Part shown: one piece after another, positions 25,274 through 33,236 of the stretch
How positions within the stretch are numbered: the first letter of the stretch is position 1
Layout of the letters: each line of letters opens with the position of its first letter
Assembly (NCBI GenBank): GCA_009911355.1
Contig: QXXE01000033.1
Span: 1 to 41,804 of the forward strand
Direction: 5' to 3'
DNA length: 41,804 nt
Origin: Clostridiaceae bacterium
GTDB lineage: Bacteria; Bacillota; Clostridia; Oscillospirales; Butyricicoccaceae
Made by a program: the position numbers and the translations under genes
The notes under the pieces: generated by a model
The model's input: the letters and a program-made list of their open reading frames with translations, nothing else
Databases searched by the model: none
What the model was told of the DNA's origin: nothing

Positions 25274-26668
25274 TTAATCTGCCTGTTTGAGCATCCCCCT
25301 GCGCTCCATATCCGCGAGGATGCCGTCATATTCCTTGTCAAGCTTGTAAACGAACATCAGCACCGCGATGACTGCCCACGACAGCACCGCGCCCCAGATA
25401 TACAGGTTTTCGACCATCGCGACCGCCGAGGGGATTTCCTCCACGAGCCCGGTGAAGCCGGACGCGTCCATCAGCTTGCCAACCACCGCGCCGGTGAAGC
25501 CGCCGCCGAACTTCTGCCCGACGGTCGCGGCGCTGAACACGAGCGCCTGCACGCGCACGCCGGTCTTCCAGTGGCCGAAGTTGACCACATCCGCCATCAT
25601 CGTGAACACGCAGCCGAACAGCGGCGCCTTGCCGATGCCGCGCACCGCCGCGATAACGCACGCAAGCGTCGGGTTGGCGGGGACGAACAGCAGGGTCAGC
25701 TGGGCGGCCACCGTCACCAGCGCGCCCGCAAGCACCAGGTTGCGCTTGCCGAAACGGGCAATAAAGGGGGCAAGGACCATGATCGCGATCGTGCCGGGGA
25801 TGCTTTCCGCAAGGTTCAGCACGCTGTAATACTCATTGTTTCCGAGGATGTACTGCGCGTAATAGGTGCCGCAGGTGCCGTTGACGGTCTGGTAGACCGC
25901 GAGGAACAGCGCGGAGCACAGGATGATGAGGAAATACTTGTTCTTCACCAGCGCCCCGATGCGCACGCCGATCGGCAGGCTTTCCGCGTCCTGCGCGGCC
26001 TGGGTATTGACACGTTCCTTTGTGCCGAAGAAGCACCACAGCAGCATGCCGACCGCAACGACCGAATAAATCAGTGTGACCTTGATCCACGCGGCCTGGT
26101 CGCCGCCCATGCGGTTGATGACCGGCAGCGTCGCCGCCGAAACGATCATGTTGCCGATCGGCGACATGGACATGCGGAAGAGGTTGATCTTCGCAAGGTC
26201 CTGCTCGTTGCTCGTCATGAGCGGAGCCATCGCGCCGTAGGGCAGGTTGAGCGCCGTGTACACAACGGTCGTGCAGAGGTTGTAGGTGATGAAAATGTAG
26301 ATCGCCTGGACGGTCGTGGTCGCGCCCGCGGGCAGGCAGAACAGCAGCACCGCCGACACGGCGTAGGGGATCGCCATCCAGAGCACCCACGCGCGGCCCC
26401 GGCCATACTTCGAGTGCACCTTGTCCATGATGAGCCCGATCGCCACGTCCGAGAGCCCGTCGAACAGCCGCGAGAACAGCATGATCATGCCGACCAGCCC
26501 GGCGGAAACGCTCATAACGTTGGTGTAGAAATAGGTGACGAGGCCGCTTGTCAGCGCGAACACCACGTTGCACGCCACATCCCCCATGCCATAGGAAACC
26601 TTCTCAAAAATACTCGTTTTGACGTTCGCGGTATCCGCCGCGCCCAGCCCAGTTTTTCCAGCTGCCAT
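25274..26668 (-). CDS. GPH-family (glycoside-pentoside-hexuronide:cation) symporter
   Basis: This 464-aa protein has about 12 membrane segments. The N-terminal EKVSYGMGDVACNVVF, then FSRLFDGLSDVAIGLIMD and YGRGRAWVLWM, are the GPH/MelB signatures, including the conserved D-x-x-x-D helix. The start is ATG 26668, because AAAGGGG lies 8 bp upstream. It is first in the operon with two esterases, and the AraC-GH39 regulator lies upstream on the same strand. Uptake of xylosides, other oligosaccharides or hexuronides by Na+ or H+ symport is expected. The exact sugar cannot be read. Confidence 0.9.
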   Translation of the reverse strand: MAAGKTGLGAADTANVKTSIFEKVSYGMGDVACNVVFALTSGLVTYFYTNVMSVSAGLVGMIMLFSRLFDGLSDVAIGLIMDKVHSKYGRGRAWVLWMAIPYAVSAVLLFCLPAGATTTVQAIYIFITYNLCTTVVYTALNLPYGAMAPLMTSNEQDLAKINLFRMSMSPIGNMIVSAATLPVINRMGGDQAAWIKVTLIYSVVAVGMLLWCFFGTKERVNTQAAQDAESLPIGVRIGALVKNKYFLIILCSALFLAVYQTVNGTCGTYYAQYILGNNEYYSVLNLAESIPGTIAIMVLAPFIARFGKRNLVLAGALVTVAAQLTLLFVPANPTLACVIAAVRGIGKAPLFGCVFTMMADVVNFGHWKTGVRVQALVFSAATVGQKFGGGFTGAVVGKLMDASGFTGLVEEIPSAVAMVENLYIWGAVLSWAVIAVLMFVYKLDKEYDGILADMERRGMLKQAD

Positions 26669-26772
26669 AAAAATTGACCCCTTTCGGTTTGTGATTTTAC
26701 GGGTAGGTTTGCCGGCTGTACCCTTTTCCTGCTTCCAGTTTACAGCAAAATATCCGCGAAAAATACAGAAAA

Positions 26773-26792
26773 GCCGGGATGCTGTTCCCGGC
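26773..26792 (-). terminator. Terminator of the AraC-GH39 gene
   Basis: The arms GCCGGGA (26773-26779) and TCCCGGC (26786-26792) are followed on the minus strand by TTTTCTGTATTTTT. It separates the regulator from the symporter operon, which then needs its own promoter between 26770 and 26668. Confidence 0.7.
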
Positions 26793-26892
26793 ATTCCGGC
26801 AATTTCACAGGGTATCCCGGAGAGGGCCGCGTGATCGGTTCAAATTTCCGGGAGCAAGAGGTCAAAAATAACAGATTTCCAGATGCACCCAT

Positions 26893-29325
26893 TCACTGAT
26901 CCCGTTTTTCGAGCAGGATCAGCTGTACCTCGTGGGGCTCAAGCGAGGCTTCGATGCGGAGCGTCCCGGCGGTGTCGCGGTCGCGGATGCGGCGCGCGGG
27001 CTGCGAAGTCTCCGCGAGATAGCGGAGGTCTTCGGGGCGCATCACCCCCGGCACGCCCATTTCCAGCCACTTGTCGTAAGCCGATCCGGCGGTGCGGCTG
27101 ACCGACCAGCGCTCCTCGCGGTACACGCCGGGGGACAGCCCGGACAGCTCGAGCGTGACCTCCAGCGCCCCGCGCGGCTGGAAGACCTTATACGCGTTGC
27201 GCGGGTCGGAGAGCTTGCGGTAGCGGTAGCGGTAGAGCGCGTCGTAGTGGCAATAGTGGTACAGGAAGATTTGCAGCGTGTCGCCGGTGCGCGAGACGAA
27301 CCAGCCCTCCCCCGCGCCGACCTTTTCCTCCCCGGCACGCCGCAGCAGCCGCAGTGCCTGATAGGCCGCCTTCGGGATGCCGCCCATCGTGAACAGCCCG
27401 TAGCCGCCGTGGAACACGCCCTCCGGCACCATCCACTCCTCCAGGAAGTCGGTCAGCTGCCAGTAGCCGAGCATTTCCGCCTGCCCGCAGGCGCTGAGCG
27501 CGTTCTTCACCAGCCACGCCGCCTTGTAGCAGGTGTCGCCGGACAGGTCGCGCTGCCAGAGCGTCGAGTTCCACTCCTCCACCACGACCGGGCAGCCCCC
27601 GAGCCCCAGCCCGTCCAGCAGCGCGTGGAGCTTTTCGAGGAAATGCAGCGTAAAATCCTCGTCCTTGCTCAGCACCGACGGCGCGGAAAGCTGGCTGGAC
27701 GTGAAATGCAGGAATTCCGAATCCTGCACGATGTTCTCGTGGGGGTAGCACTGGACGGTGACAAAATCCGGCGTGCAGCCCGCCGCGCAGAGGTCCGCAA
27801 GCAGGCGGGGCAGCCCGTCCGGGTCCAGCGCGACGCTCGGGAAGCAGCCCCCCGCCCCCAGCTGCAAACGCGGGGCAAGCCCCTTCAGCGCGCGGTATGT
27901 GAGCAGGTACAGCCCCAGATATTCCTCATATGCGAGATTCTGGTCGAGCACCATCGCGTAATTGAGCGAAAACAGTGTAAAGCGCCATTTGAGCACCTCC
28001 GCCAGCCCGTAGCGCTCGATCCAGTGGGCGATGCTCGCCTGGAGCAGCGCTTCCCACTTTTCCGGGTCATTGCAGGTGCTGATAATGACATCCTGCCGGT
28101 CGAAGGGGGAATAACGCCGCTTCGCCAGCCGCGAGGGCATGAACCCCAGCTCGACATAAGGGGTCAGCCCGATGGAGAGGATGAAGTCGAACAGCAGGTC
28201 GGCGTAGGCGAAGTTGTACCAGGGGGAGCCGTCCGCGTCCTGCTGGTAGATGCGCATATCGTCGTTGAAAATGCCGTGGAAGCGCAGCCAGGTGAAGCCG
28301 AGCTCCTCCTTCGCGCGGCGGAGCTGCCCCTGTACCGCGCCGATCAGGCCGTCGCGGGCGTAGCCGATGTTGACAAGCTGTTCCCAGCTGCGGCGGAGCG
28401 GCTCCCCGCAGCCGAACGCGTCAACGCGCACCCGCCGGACCGCCGCCTGCGTGCCGGGGCTGTTTTCCGGCGCGCCGGTGTCGTATTGCAGCAGCTCCTG
28501 CACCCACTCCGCAGCGTCCTCCTGCCGCGCCGTGCCGCCGGGCTCCCCGCGCTGGCGGCGGCAGCGCCCCGGGGTGGTGCCGTAGGCGCGCTTGAACGCC
28601 TCGATAAACGCGTTCGTGCTCGGGAAGCCGCTGCGGTAGGCGGTGTCCGTGACCGATGTGCCGCCCCGCAGCTCCTGCACGGCGTGCTCGAGCCGCACCG
28701 AGGTGAGGTATTCCGTGAACGTCATCCGCAGGTGCTTCCGGAACAGCCGCGACAGGTAGCTCTCCGAGACGAACAGCGACGCCGCCAGCCCGCCCAGTGA
28801 AAGCGGCTCCCGCACCTGCGTCCGGATGCGCCCCATCGCCCGCTCCAGCAGCCGCAGCGCTTCCGTCCCCGCCCCGGCCTGCGGCGCGTCCGGCACCGCG
28901 AACCGCTCCCGCAGCAGCTTCGCCAGCGCGAGGGCTTCGCCGTCCCGCGGCGCGCCGCCTTGCTGCTGGAAGAACGCCCGGAACGCCGCCGCGCACCGCT
29001 GGCGCACCTCGAGCTCGGCGGCATTTTGCAGCCCGTCCCGCCGCAGCCAGCAGTCGAGCGCCAGCCGTTCCGGCCACCCCGCCCGCTGTAAAAGCCCCGG
29101 CGCGAGGGTCATTTGCAGCACCCCCGCATTTTCCGGGCAGCCCACCCGGTAGAGCGTCAGCGGCGGCACGACGTACACCTCCGACGGCAGCAGCGGGTAC
29201 GCCCCGTTCGCCGTCGCGACCGTGCACTCCCCGCGCAGGCCGAAAAAAATCGATGCCCCCGGCCCCATCGAGACCGGCTGCTCTTCGTGGTGCAGGATGC
29301 GGATGGTCAGCATGTTCCTGTTCAT
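26893..29325 (-). CDS. AraC-family regulator fused to a GH39-like domain
   Basis: This 810-aa protein has a cupin-like sensor (about 1-100), an AraC helix-turn-helix pair (about 165-255, LSLGGLAASLFVSESYLSRLF and TAYRSGFPSTNAFIEAFKRAYGTTPGRCRR), then a GH39 beta-xylosidase-like barrel (about 300-700) with C-terminal beta domain. The GH39 nucleophile motif survives (VVVEEWNST, E583/E584), but the acid/base motif F-E-x-W-N-E-P-N is replaced by FTLFSLNY (449-456), putting L454 at the glutamate. It is probably a non-hydrolysing sugar sensor. The start is ATG 29325, with AAAGGGG upstream; 69 upstream codons run over the promoter and palindrome. It should regulate the adjacent symporter-esterase operon. 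Confidence 0.85.
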   Translation of the reverse strand: MNRNMLTIRILHHEEQPVSMGPGASIFFGLRGECTVATANGAYPLLPSEVYVVPPLTLYRVGCPENAGVLQMTLAPGLLQRAGWPERLALDCWLRRDGLQNAAELEVRQRCAAAFRAFFQQQGGAPRDGEALALAKLLRERFAVPDAPQAGAGTEALRLLERAMGRIRTQVREPLSLGGLAASLFVSESYLSRLFRKHLRMTFTEYLTSVRLEHAVQELRGGTSVTDTAYRSGFPSTNAFIEAFKRAYGTTPGRCRRQRGEPGGTARQEDAAEWVQELLQYDTGAPENSPGTQAAVRRVRVDAFGCGEPLRRSWEQLVNIGYARDGLIGAVQGQLRRAKEELGFTWLRFHGIFNDDMRIYQQDADGSPWYNFAYADLLFDFILSIGLTPYVELGFMPSRLAKRRYSPFDRQDVIISTCNDPEKWEALLQASIAHWIERYGLAEVLKWRFTLFSLNYAMVLDQNLAYEEYLGLYLLTYRALKGLAPRLQLGAGGCFPSVALDPDGLPRLLADLCAAGCTPDFVTVQCYPHENIVQDSEFLHFTSSQLSAPSVLSKDEDFTLHFLEKLHALLDGLGLGGCPVVVEEWNSTLWQRDLSGDTCYKAAWLVKNALSACGQAEMLGYWQLTDFLEEWMVPEGVFHGGYGLFTMGGIPKAAYQALRLLRRAGEEKVGAGEGWFVSRTGDTLQIFLYHYCHYDALYRYRYRKLSDPRNAYKVFQPRGALEVTLELSGLSPGVYREERWSVSRTAGSAYDKWLEMGVPGVMRPEDLRYLAETSQPARRIRDRDTAGTLRIEASLEPHEVQLILLEKRDQ

Positions 29326-29365
29326 ATTTGTACCCCTTTCCGGAGCCTCCGCCCGGTTTTCTTTT

Positions 29366-29394
29366 AGGATACTATCCTTTTTCCCAAATGTAAA
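29366..29394 (-). promoter_or_regulatory. Promoter of the AraC-GH39 gene
   Basis: On the minus strand, TTTACA (29389-29394), a 17-bp spacer and TATCCT (29366-29371) lie 41 bp upstream of the start codon. The -10 sits in a small dyad, AGGATACTATCCT (29366-29378). Confidence 0.55.
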
Positions 29395-29456
29395 GAGCCG
29401 TTTTGCGGGGAATGGCAAAAAACAGCACCTTCGCGGGCGCTTCCAAATATTTACAA

Positions 29457-29488
29457 AAAGTCCAAGGTTGTATACAACCTTGGACTTT
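29457..29488. promoter_or_regulatory. Perfect 32-bp palindrome, candidate operator
   Basis: The half-site AAAGTCCAAGGTTGTA (29457-29472) is followed at once by its reverse complement (29473-29488). The centre TTGTATACAA resembles GntR/FadR-type operators. It stands between the divergent AraC-GH39 and csrA-flagellin genes, and a second, imperfect copy lies at 29598-29625. Confidence 0.65.
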
Positions 29489-29597
29489 GTTTTGTCTTCC
29501 TGACGTGCTTCCATTATATAGGCAACCTGCATGAAATGTCAATGGGAATTTGGCAGTTTTGCCGGTGTTTTTACCATGGTTTTGTTCGCACCCGAAC

Positions 29598-29625
29598 AGT
29601 CTAAAGTTGTATACTTCTTTGGACT
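29598..29625. promoter_or_regulatory. Second, imperfect copy of the palindromic operator
   Basis: These 28 bp match 29459-29486 at 23 positions, keeping GTTGTATAC and TTGGACT. It ends 28 bp before the csrA start, where a bound repressor would block csrA-flagellin transcription or its early elongation. The rest of 29326-29653 holds no gene. Confidence 0.55.
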
Positions 29626-29653
29626 TTCTGGAAATTACATGGAGGTGCGAAAA

Positions 29654-29896
29654 ATGTTAGCTTTGACGGTAAAAGCGGGCGATTACATCACGATTGGTGA
29701 CGATATTGTGATCCAAGTGCTGAAAGTGGGCGATTTGTGCAGGGTAGCCATCGACGCTCCCCGCGAGCTCGCTATCGAGCGCGAAAAAGTTCACGAAATC
29801 AACGCTCAGACCCCGGAATGCATCCAAAGGGTGCGCAAAATGCCGCCGAAACAGGCAAACTCAGGTTTTAACCGGGCTGGAAAAAAGTCCGGCTAA
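29654..29896 (+). CDS. csrA: Carbon storage regulator CsrA
   Basis: This 80-aa protein has the CsrA fold motifs: MLALTVKAGDYITIGDDIVI, the V-L-K-V strand and CRVAIDAPRELAIEREKVHE (the RNA-binding GxVRIxIxAP-x-E-x-x-x-x-R-x-E core). The start is ATG 29654, with GGAGGTG upstream; the longer open frame runs back through the operator. The tail of about 28 basic residues after the core is longer than usual. CsrA binds GGA motifs in mRNA leaders; in Bacillus it represses flagellin translation. The flagellin gene follows by 111 bp, and its leader has likely CsrA sites. Confidence 0.9.
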   Translation: MLALTVKAGDYITIGDDIVIQVLKVGDLCRVAIDAPRELAIEREKVHEINAQTPECIQRVRKMPPKQANSGFNRAGKKSG

Positions 29897-29963
29897 AATA
29901 GACCGCGGGCAGCGCTCACACCGTACTGGCCAGCAGTGTGCGCAAAGCCCTACATTTTAACAG

Positions 29964-29999
29964 ACGGAGGGAAGGAACCTTCCGGCATACAAGAAGGAG
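29964..29999 (+). promoter_or_regulatory. Candidate CsrA-binding leader of the flagellin gene
   Basis: ACGGAGG (29964-29970) leads into a small hairpin, GGAAGGAACCTTCC (29970-29983), that shows a GGA in its loop. A second GGA lies in the ribosome-binding site AAGAAGGAGAC (29991-30001). Two GGA sites, one in a hairpin and one over the Shine-Dalgarno sequence, copy the arrangement known for CsrA control of Bacillus hag. Confidence 0.6.
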
Positions 30000-30007
30000 A
30001 CTTATTT

Positions 30008-32617
30008 ATGCGTATTCAACACAATATTATGGCGATGAACGCCTACCGGAACTACAACAACAACACTTCGGCCCTGTCGAAGAACCTTGAGCGTCTGAGC
30101 TCCGGCTACAAGATCAACCGCGCTGGCGACGACGCGGCTGGCCTCGCGATTTCGGAGAAAATGCGTGCCCAGATCACCGGTCTGGACGCGGCCCAGAAGA
30201 ATGTTAAGGACGGCATTTCTCTGGTCAACACCGCTGAGGGCGCGATGCAGGAAATCCAGGACATGCTGAACCGTATGGTTTACCTGGCGACCCAGTCCTC
30301 CAACGGCACCTACGACAACGAAGTTGACCGTAAAAACCTCCAGCAGGAAGTTGACCAGCTGAAGGAAGAAATCAACCGTATCGCGGATTCTGCGAACTTC
30401 AACGGCATCAAGCTGCTGGATGGCTCGCTGGATACCAATGCTGACCTGAGCGCTTCCGCAGACTTCACCATCGGCGGCGATCTGCCGGAAGTCGGCCAGA
30501 CGATCGGCGTCAACACCGTTCTGCATAATGACGCAGACGGAACGAGCGGCACCGAGTTCAGCGTTGAGCTGCACAACTTCCATATGGATCTCGACGCAGG
30601 CAACACCATGACCATGAAGGTTGGTGACACTGTATTCGAACTCACTGTGGATGATGATGCGGCTGGCGGTGAGCTGAAGGGCGAAGATTTGGCGAAAGCT
30701 CTTGCTGGCGATACTACTAATAAGACGACCCTGTTGGTTGATGGCAAGGCTGTGACCTATGATCCAACAAATGGCACCAAGGTTAGCATTGGTGGTAAGG
30801 ACTTCACAATGAAGGCCAACGGCAGCAAGCTGACCTTTGTACAGGATAAGCCGCCCGCAACCAAGGATGATCAGGTCGACGGCTCGATGAAGGTCTCCAT
30901 CACGGGTGCTACCGCTGATGTGAAGGCTGAGGTCACGATTGAAGCCGCTGATCTTCAGGCTAAGATTGATGACGGCACGCTGGCTGCTGGCAGCAAGCTC
31001 AAGGTAGCCGGTACCGAAATTACACTTGACAACACCAATCTGGCAACCGGTAATGCTTTGGCTGCTGCAATCCAGGCTGCTGTTGCTGCTGATACCAATT
31101 CTAAGTTCACCGCAGAACTGGACGGCACCGACGTTGTTCTGACCGCCAAGGAAGCTGGCAAGGTTGAGGCTCCCGCTGTCAGCGTTTCCAAGGCTGCTAA
31201 CGCTACCGCCAGCGCCGCTGCTACCAAAACCGTTGAGGGCAAGGAACTTATTAAGCCGACTGTAACGCAGGATACTGGCGTGACGCAAGACCCTAATAAC
31301 AATACAACAGATGGCTCTACCGGCACTCAGGGTGACTGGAACTGGACCTATCACAATGACGGTACTAGCCAGTCTATCGATTGGGTTTATAATGGCACAG
31401 AGACTGACCCGACAGTTGATATCGCAAATCCCACTGGCGGCGATGCTGTGCATGTTACAGCCGCTGTTGCTGCGGAACATCAAATCGACTTGTCAGATTG
31501 GGATGGCACAAGCAAGCTGAAAATCGGTGCTAATGAATATGCCACAATTGACGAGGTTGCAGCAGCTATTGAAGGCACCGAAACAAATTATAATGTTGCC
31601 GTTGCGGATGGTGTTATTACGCTGACCGCTAAGACTCCCGGTGCTGCTGGTACCACTGGTCCTGCTGATCCTGCGACTGCTAATACAACCGTTACCTACG
31701 GTACCGCCGCAAGCGAGACCGCGCTGGCCGGCATTGCTACGGTAACAAAGGAAGGCAAAAATGGCGGCGACCTCGAAGGCATCACCGAAGGCTCGAACGG
31801 TGACTGGAACGTATCGACTACCGATATCAAGAACGTGACCGCGGAAGGCGTTGACCGTCTGGCAAGCACCTACTTCGACCTGACGGACGATATTGCCAGC
31901 GAGGGTTCCCAGCTCCGCATTGGCGACAATGTTTACACCTTTACCTCTGACAAGGATAAGATTGCTTCTGATCCTACCAAGTATGTTGACATTTCGTCTG
32001 GTGACCTTGATAAGATCGCTAAGAACCTCACCGATGTAGCAGCCGCTTCCAATAATGCTGTTTACTCGGTAGGTCACGATGGCAAGCGCATTACCGTTAC
32101 CGAGCAGACCACGTACCAGAACAACGGTAACTATGACTTGACCAAGCAGGAAGGCATTGAGCAGTCCCTCGGCTTCACTGCGGGCAGCACCGAGAAGGGC
32201 AGGGGTCTGGTTCTCCAGATTGGCGATACCAGTGAAGCTTTCAACCAGCTTTCTGTTTCTGTTGGCGATATGCACGTAAAGGCAATGGTCGACGAGAACG
32301 GCGTTTCGATTGCGGATATCAAGATTGACACGCCGGAAGGCGCTCAGTCCGCAATCAATACGATTAAGTCTGCGATTAACTATGTATCGTCTGTCCGTGG
32401 TACCCTTGGCGCGATCAGCAACCGTCTCGACCATACCGCGAACAACTTGTCCGTAATGGAAGAGAATATCCAAGACGCTGAGTCCACCATCCGCGATACT
32501 GATATCGCAGAAGAGATGATGGCTTACACGAAGAACAACATCCTCGTGCAGTCCGCGCAGGCGATGCTCGCGCAGGCCAACCAGGTCCCGCAGGGCGTGC
32601 TCCAGCTGCTCCAGTAA
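30008..32617 (+). CDS. hag: Flagellin with a very large hypervariable region
   Basis: This 869-aa protein has conserved D0/D1 ends (1 to about 145: MRIQHNIMAMNAYRNY, LSSGYKINRAGDDAAGLAIS; and the last 90 residues, ending QANQVPQGVLQLLQ). Flagellins are commonly 270-500 aa, so the middle, about 630 residues, is unusually large. It contains at least three related modules of the style KLKVAGTEITLDN...ALAAAIQAA...VVLTAKEAG, KLKIGANEYATIDEVAAAIE...VITLTAKTPG and QLRIGDNVYTFTS, like flagellin-IN or hook-type repeats. The start is ATG 30008, after AAGGAG. It follows csrA and is probably cotranscribed. In the TLR5-binding helix the usual RVREL reads RMVYL, which may weaken host recognition. Confidence 0.95.
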   Translation: MRIQHNIMAMNAYRNYNNNTSALSKNLERLSSGYKINRAGDDAAGLAISEKMRAQITGLDAAQKNVKDGISLVNTAEGAMQEIQDMLNRMVYLATQSSNGTYDNEVDRKNLQQEVDQLKEEINRIADSANFNGIKLLDGSLDTNADLSASADFTIGGDLPEVGQTIGVNTVLHNDADGTSGTEFSVELHNFHMDLDAGNTMTMKVGDTVFELTVDDDAAGGELKGEDLAKALAGDTTNKTTLLVDGKAVTYDPTNGTKVSIGGKDFTMKANGSKLTFVQDKPPATKDDQVDGSMKVSITGATADVKAEVTIEAADLQAKIDDGTLAAGSKLKVAGTEITLDNTNLATGNALAAAIQAAVAADTNSKFTAELDGTDVVLTAKEAGKVEAPAVSVSKAANATASAAATKTVEGKELIKPTVTQDTGVTQDPNNNTTDGSTGTQGDWNWTYHNDGTSQSIDWVYNGTETDPTVDIANPTGGDAVHVTAAVAAEHQIDLSDWDGTSKLKIGANEYATIDEVAAAIEGTETNYNVAVADGVITLTAKTPGAAGTTGPADPATANTTVTYGTAASETALAGIATVTKEGKNGGDLEGITEGSNGDWNVSTTDIKNVTAEGVDRLASTYFDLTDDIASEGSQLRIGDNVYTFTSDKDKIASDPTKYVDISSGDLDKIAKNLTDVAAASNNAVYSVGHDGKRITVTEQTTYQNNGNYDLTKQEGIEQSLGFTAGSTEKGRGLVLQIGDTSEAFNQLSVSVGDMHVKAMVDENGVSIADIKIDTPEGAQSAINTIKSAINYVSSVRGTLGAISNRLDHTANNLSVMEENIQDAESTIRDTDIAEEMMAYTKNNILVQSAQAMLAQANQVPQGVLQLLQ

Positions 32618-32653
32618 GCGGAAACGCACTCGCGAAATCACAGCAATACAAGA

Positions 32654-32680
32654 CCCCGCTGCTTCGGCAGCGGGGCTTTT
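32654..32680 (+). terminator. Flagellin terminator
   Basis: Nine-bp GC-rich arms CCCCGCTGC (32654-32662) and GCAGCGGGG (32667-32675) close a TTCG tetraloop and are followed by CTTTT. Confidence 0.9.
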
Positions 32681-32685
32681 GCTGC

Positions 32686-32858
32686 TTATGAAAGATTGCT
32701 CCGGATGAATGCATTCAGCACTTCTGCGGGAATCCGGTACTCCCGGCTACCATCACGGCAGGAAGCTCCCCGGTCTGGATCATCTTCCGCACTTGGACGC
32801 GGCTGGTTTTCAGCAGCCAGGAAACCTCTTTGACCGTGTACAGCTCATTCAGGCTCAT
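32686..32858 (-). pseudogene. Excisionase-like HTH gene with a frameshift
   Basis: ATG 32858, with AAGGAGGG upstream, opens LNELYTVKEVSWLLKTSRVQ and VRKMIQTGELPA, the helix-turn-helix of excisionase-family proteins. Near 32755 the frame is lost; a one-base shift restores the typical end DGSREYRIPAEVLNAFIRS, ending at TAA 32686-32688. With the shift repaired the protein would be about 57 aa, normal for the family. The start overlaps the previous gene's stop (ATGA). An integrase would be expected next, but flagellin's terminator follows instead. Confidence 0.65.
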
Positions 32859-33103
32859 GCGTGAACCCTCCTTCTGCTGTTCGAGCGATTGCGATGCGTT
32901 TCGTGATAGAGCTGATAATGAAGTCCACGGACTGCTTCCTTTGATAATCTCAGCTCACAAAAACTGTTATACTCAAGAGCAACACAGTATTGCTTGCATG
33001 TTTCGGTCAGTTCGAACCTTGTCATCCCGAAAAGTCGGCTGATTTCTTCAATTGTGTAGAAATCTTTCATTTTTCTGTAATCGAAGTATGGAACGGTTAT
33101 CAT
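32855..33103 (-). CDS. Small HTH protein of an integrative element
   Basis: This 82-aa protein has a MerR/excisionase-like helix-turn-helix (DFYTIEEISRLFGMTRFELTE, about 14-34) and a basic tail (HRNRSNSRRRVHA). The start is ATG 33103, with AAGGAGGG upstream. The position between a Rep-like gene and an excisionase-like gene is typical of small clostridial integrative elements. It probably binds element DNA; it could be a transcription regulator or a second excisionase. Confidence 0.65.
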   Translation of the reverse strand: MITVPYFDYRKMKDFYTIEEISRLFGMTRFELTETCKQYCVALEYNSFCELRLSKEAVRGLHYQLYHETHRNRSNSRRRVHA

Positions 33104-33236
33104 GTTTTAGCCCTCCTTAGAGCGTTTTAAAATTTAGAAGAAACAGTGTGCATAGATGACTCTAATCGTTTCTATCTTATACCTTTGTTATTTATTTGTA
33201 GATAAATACTGCTGTTTTTCCAGCACAAAACAACGC

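Noticed and set aside
23389..26677. Plus-strand open frames of 434 and 368 codons opposite the esterase and symporter
   Set aside because: They have histidine/arginine/alanine-rich shadow translations; the minus-strand frames carry the motifs and good starts.
26932..28800. 622-codon plus-strand open frame opposite the AraC-GH39 gene
   Set aside because: It is a GC-rich antisense shadow: no ribosome site, low-complexity Arg/Ala/Gln content, and the opposite strand has clear AraC and GH39 motifs.
29457..29488. Palindrome as a simple terminator
   Set aside because: No gene on either strand ends there; the flanking genes diverge from it, and a second copy stands at a promoter-like position.
30002..32641. 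Two long minus-strand open frames across the flagellin gene (30002-31483 and 31493-32641)
   Set aside because: They are antisense to a certain flagellin, with no recognisable motifs or ribosome sites; such frames arise from its codon bias.
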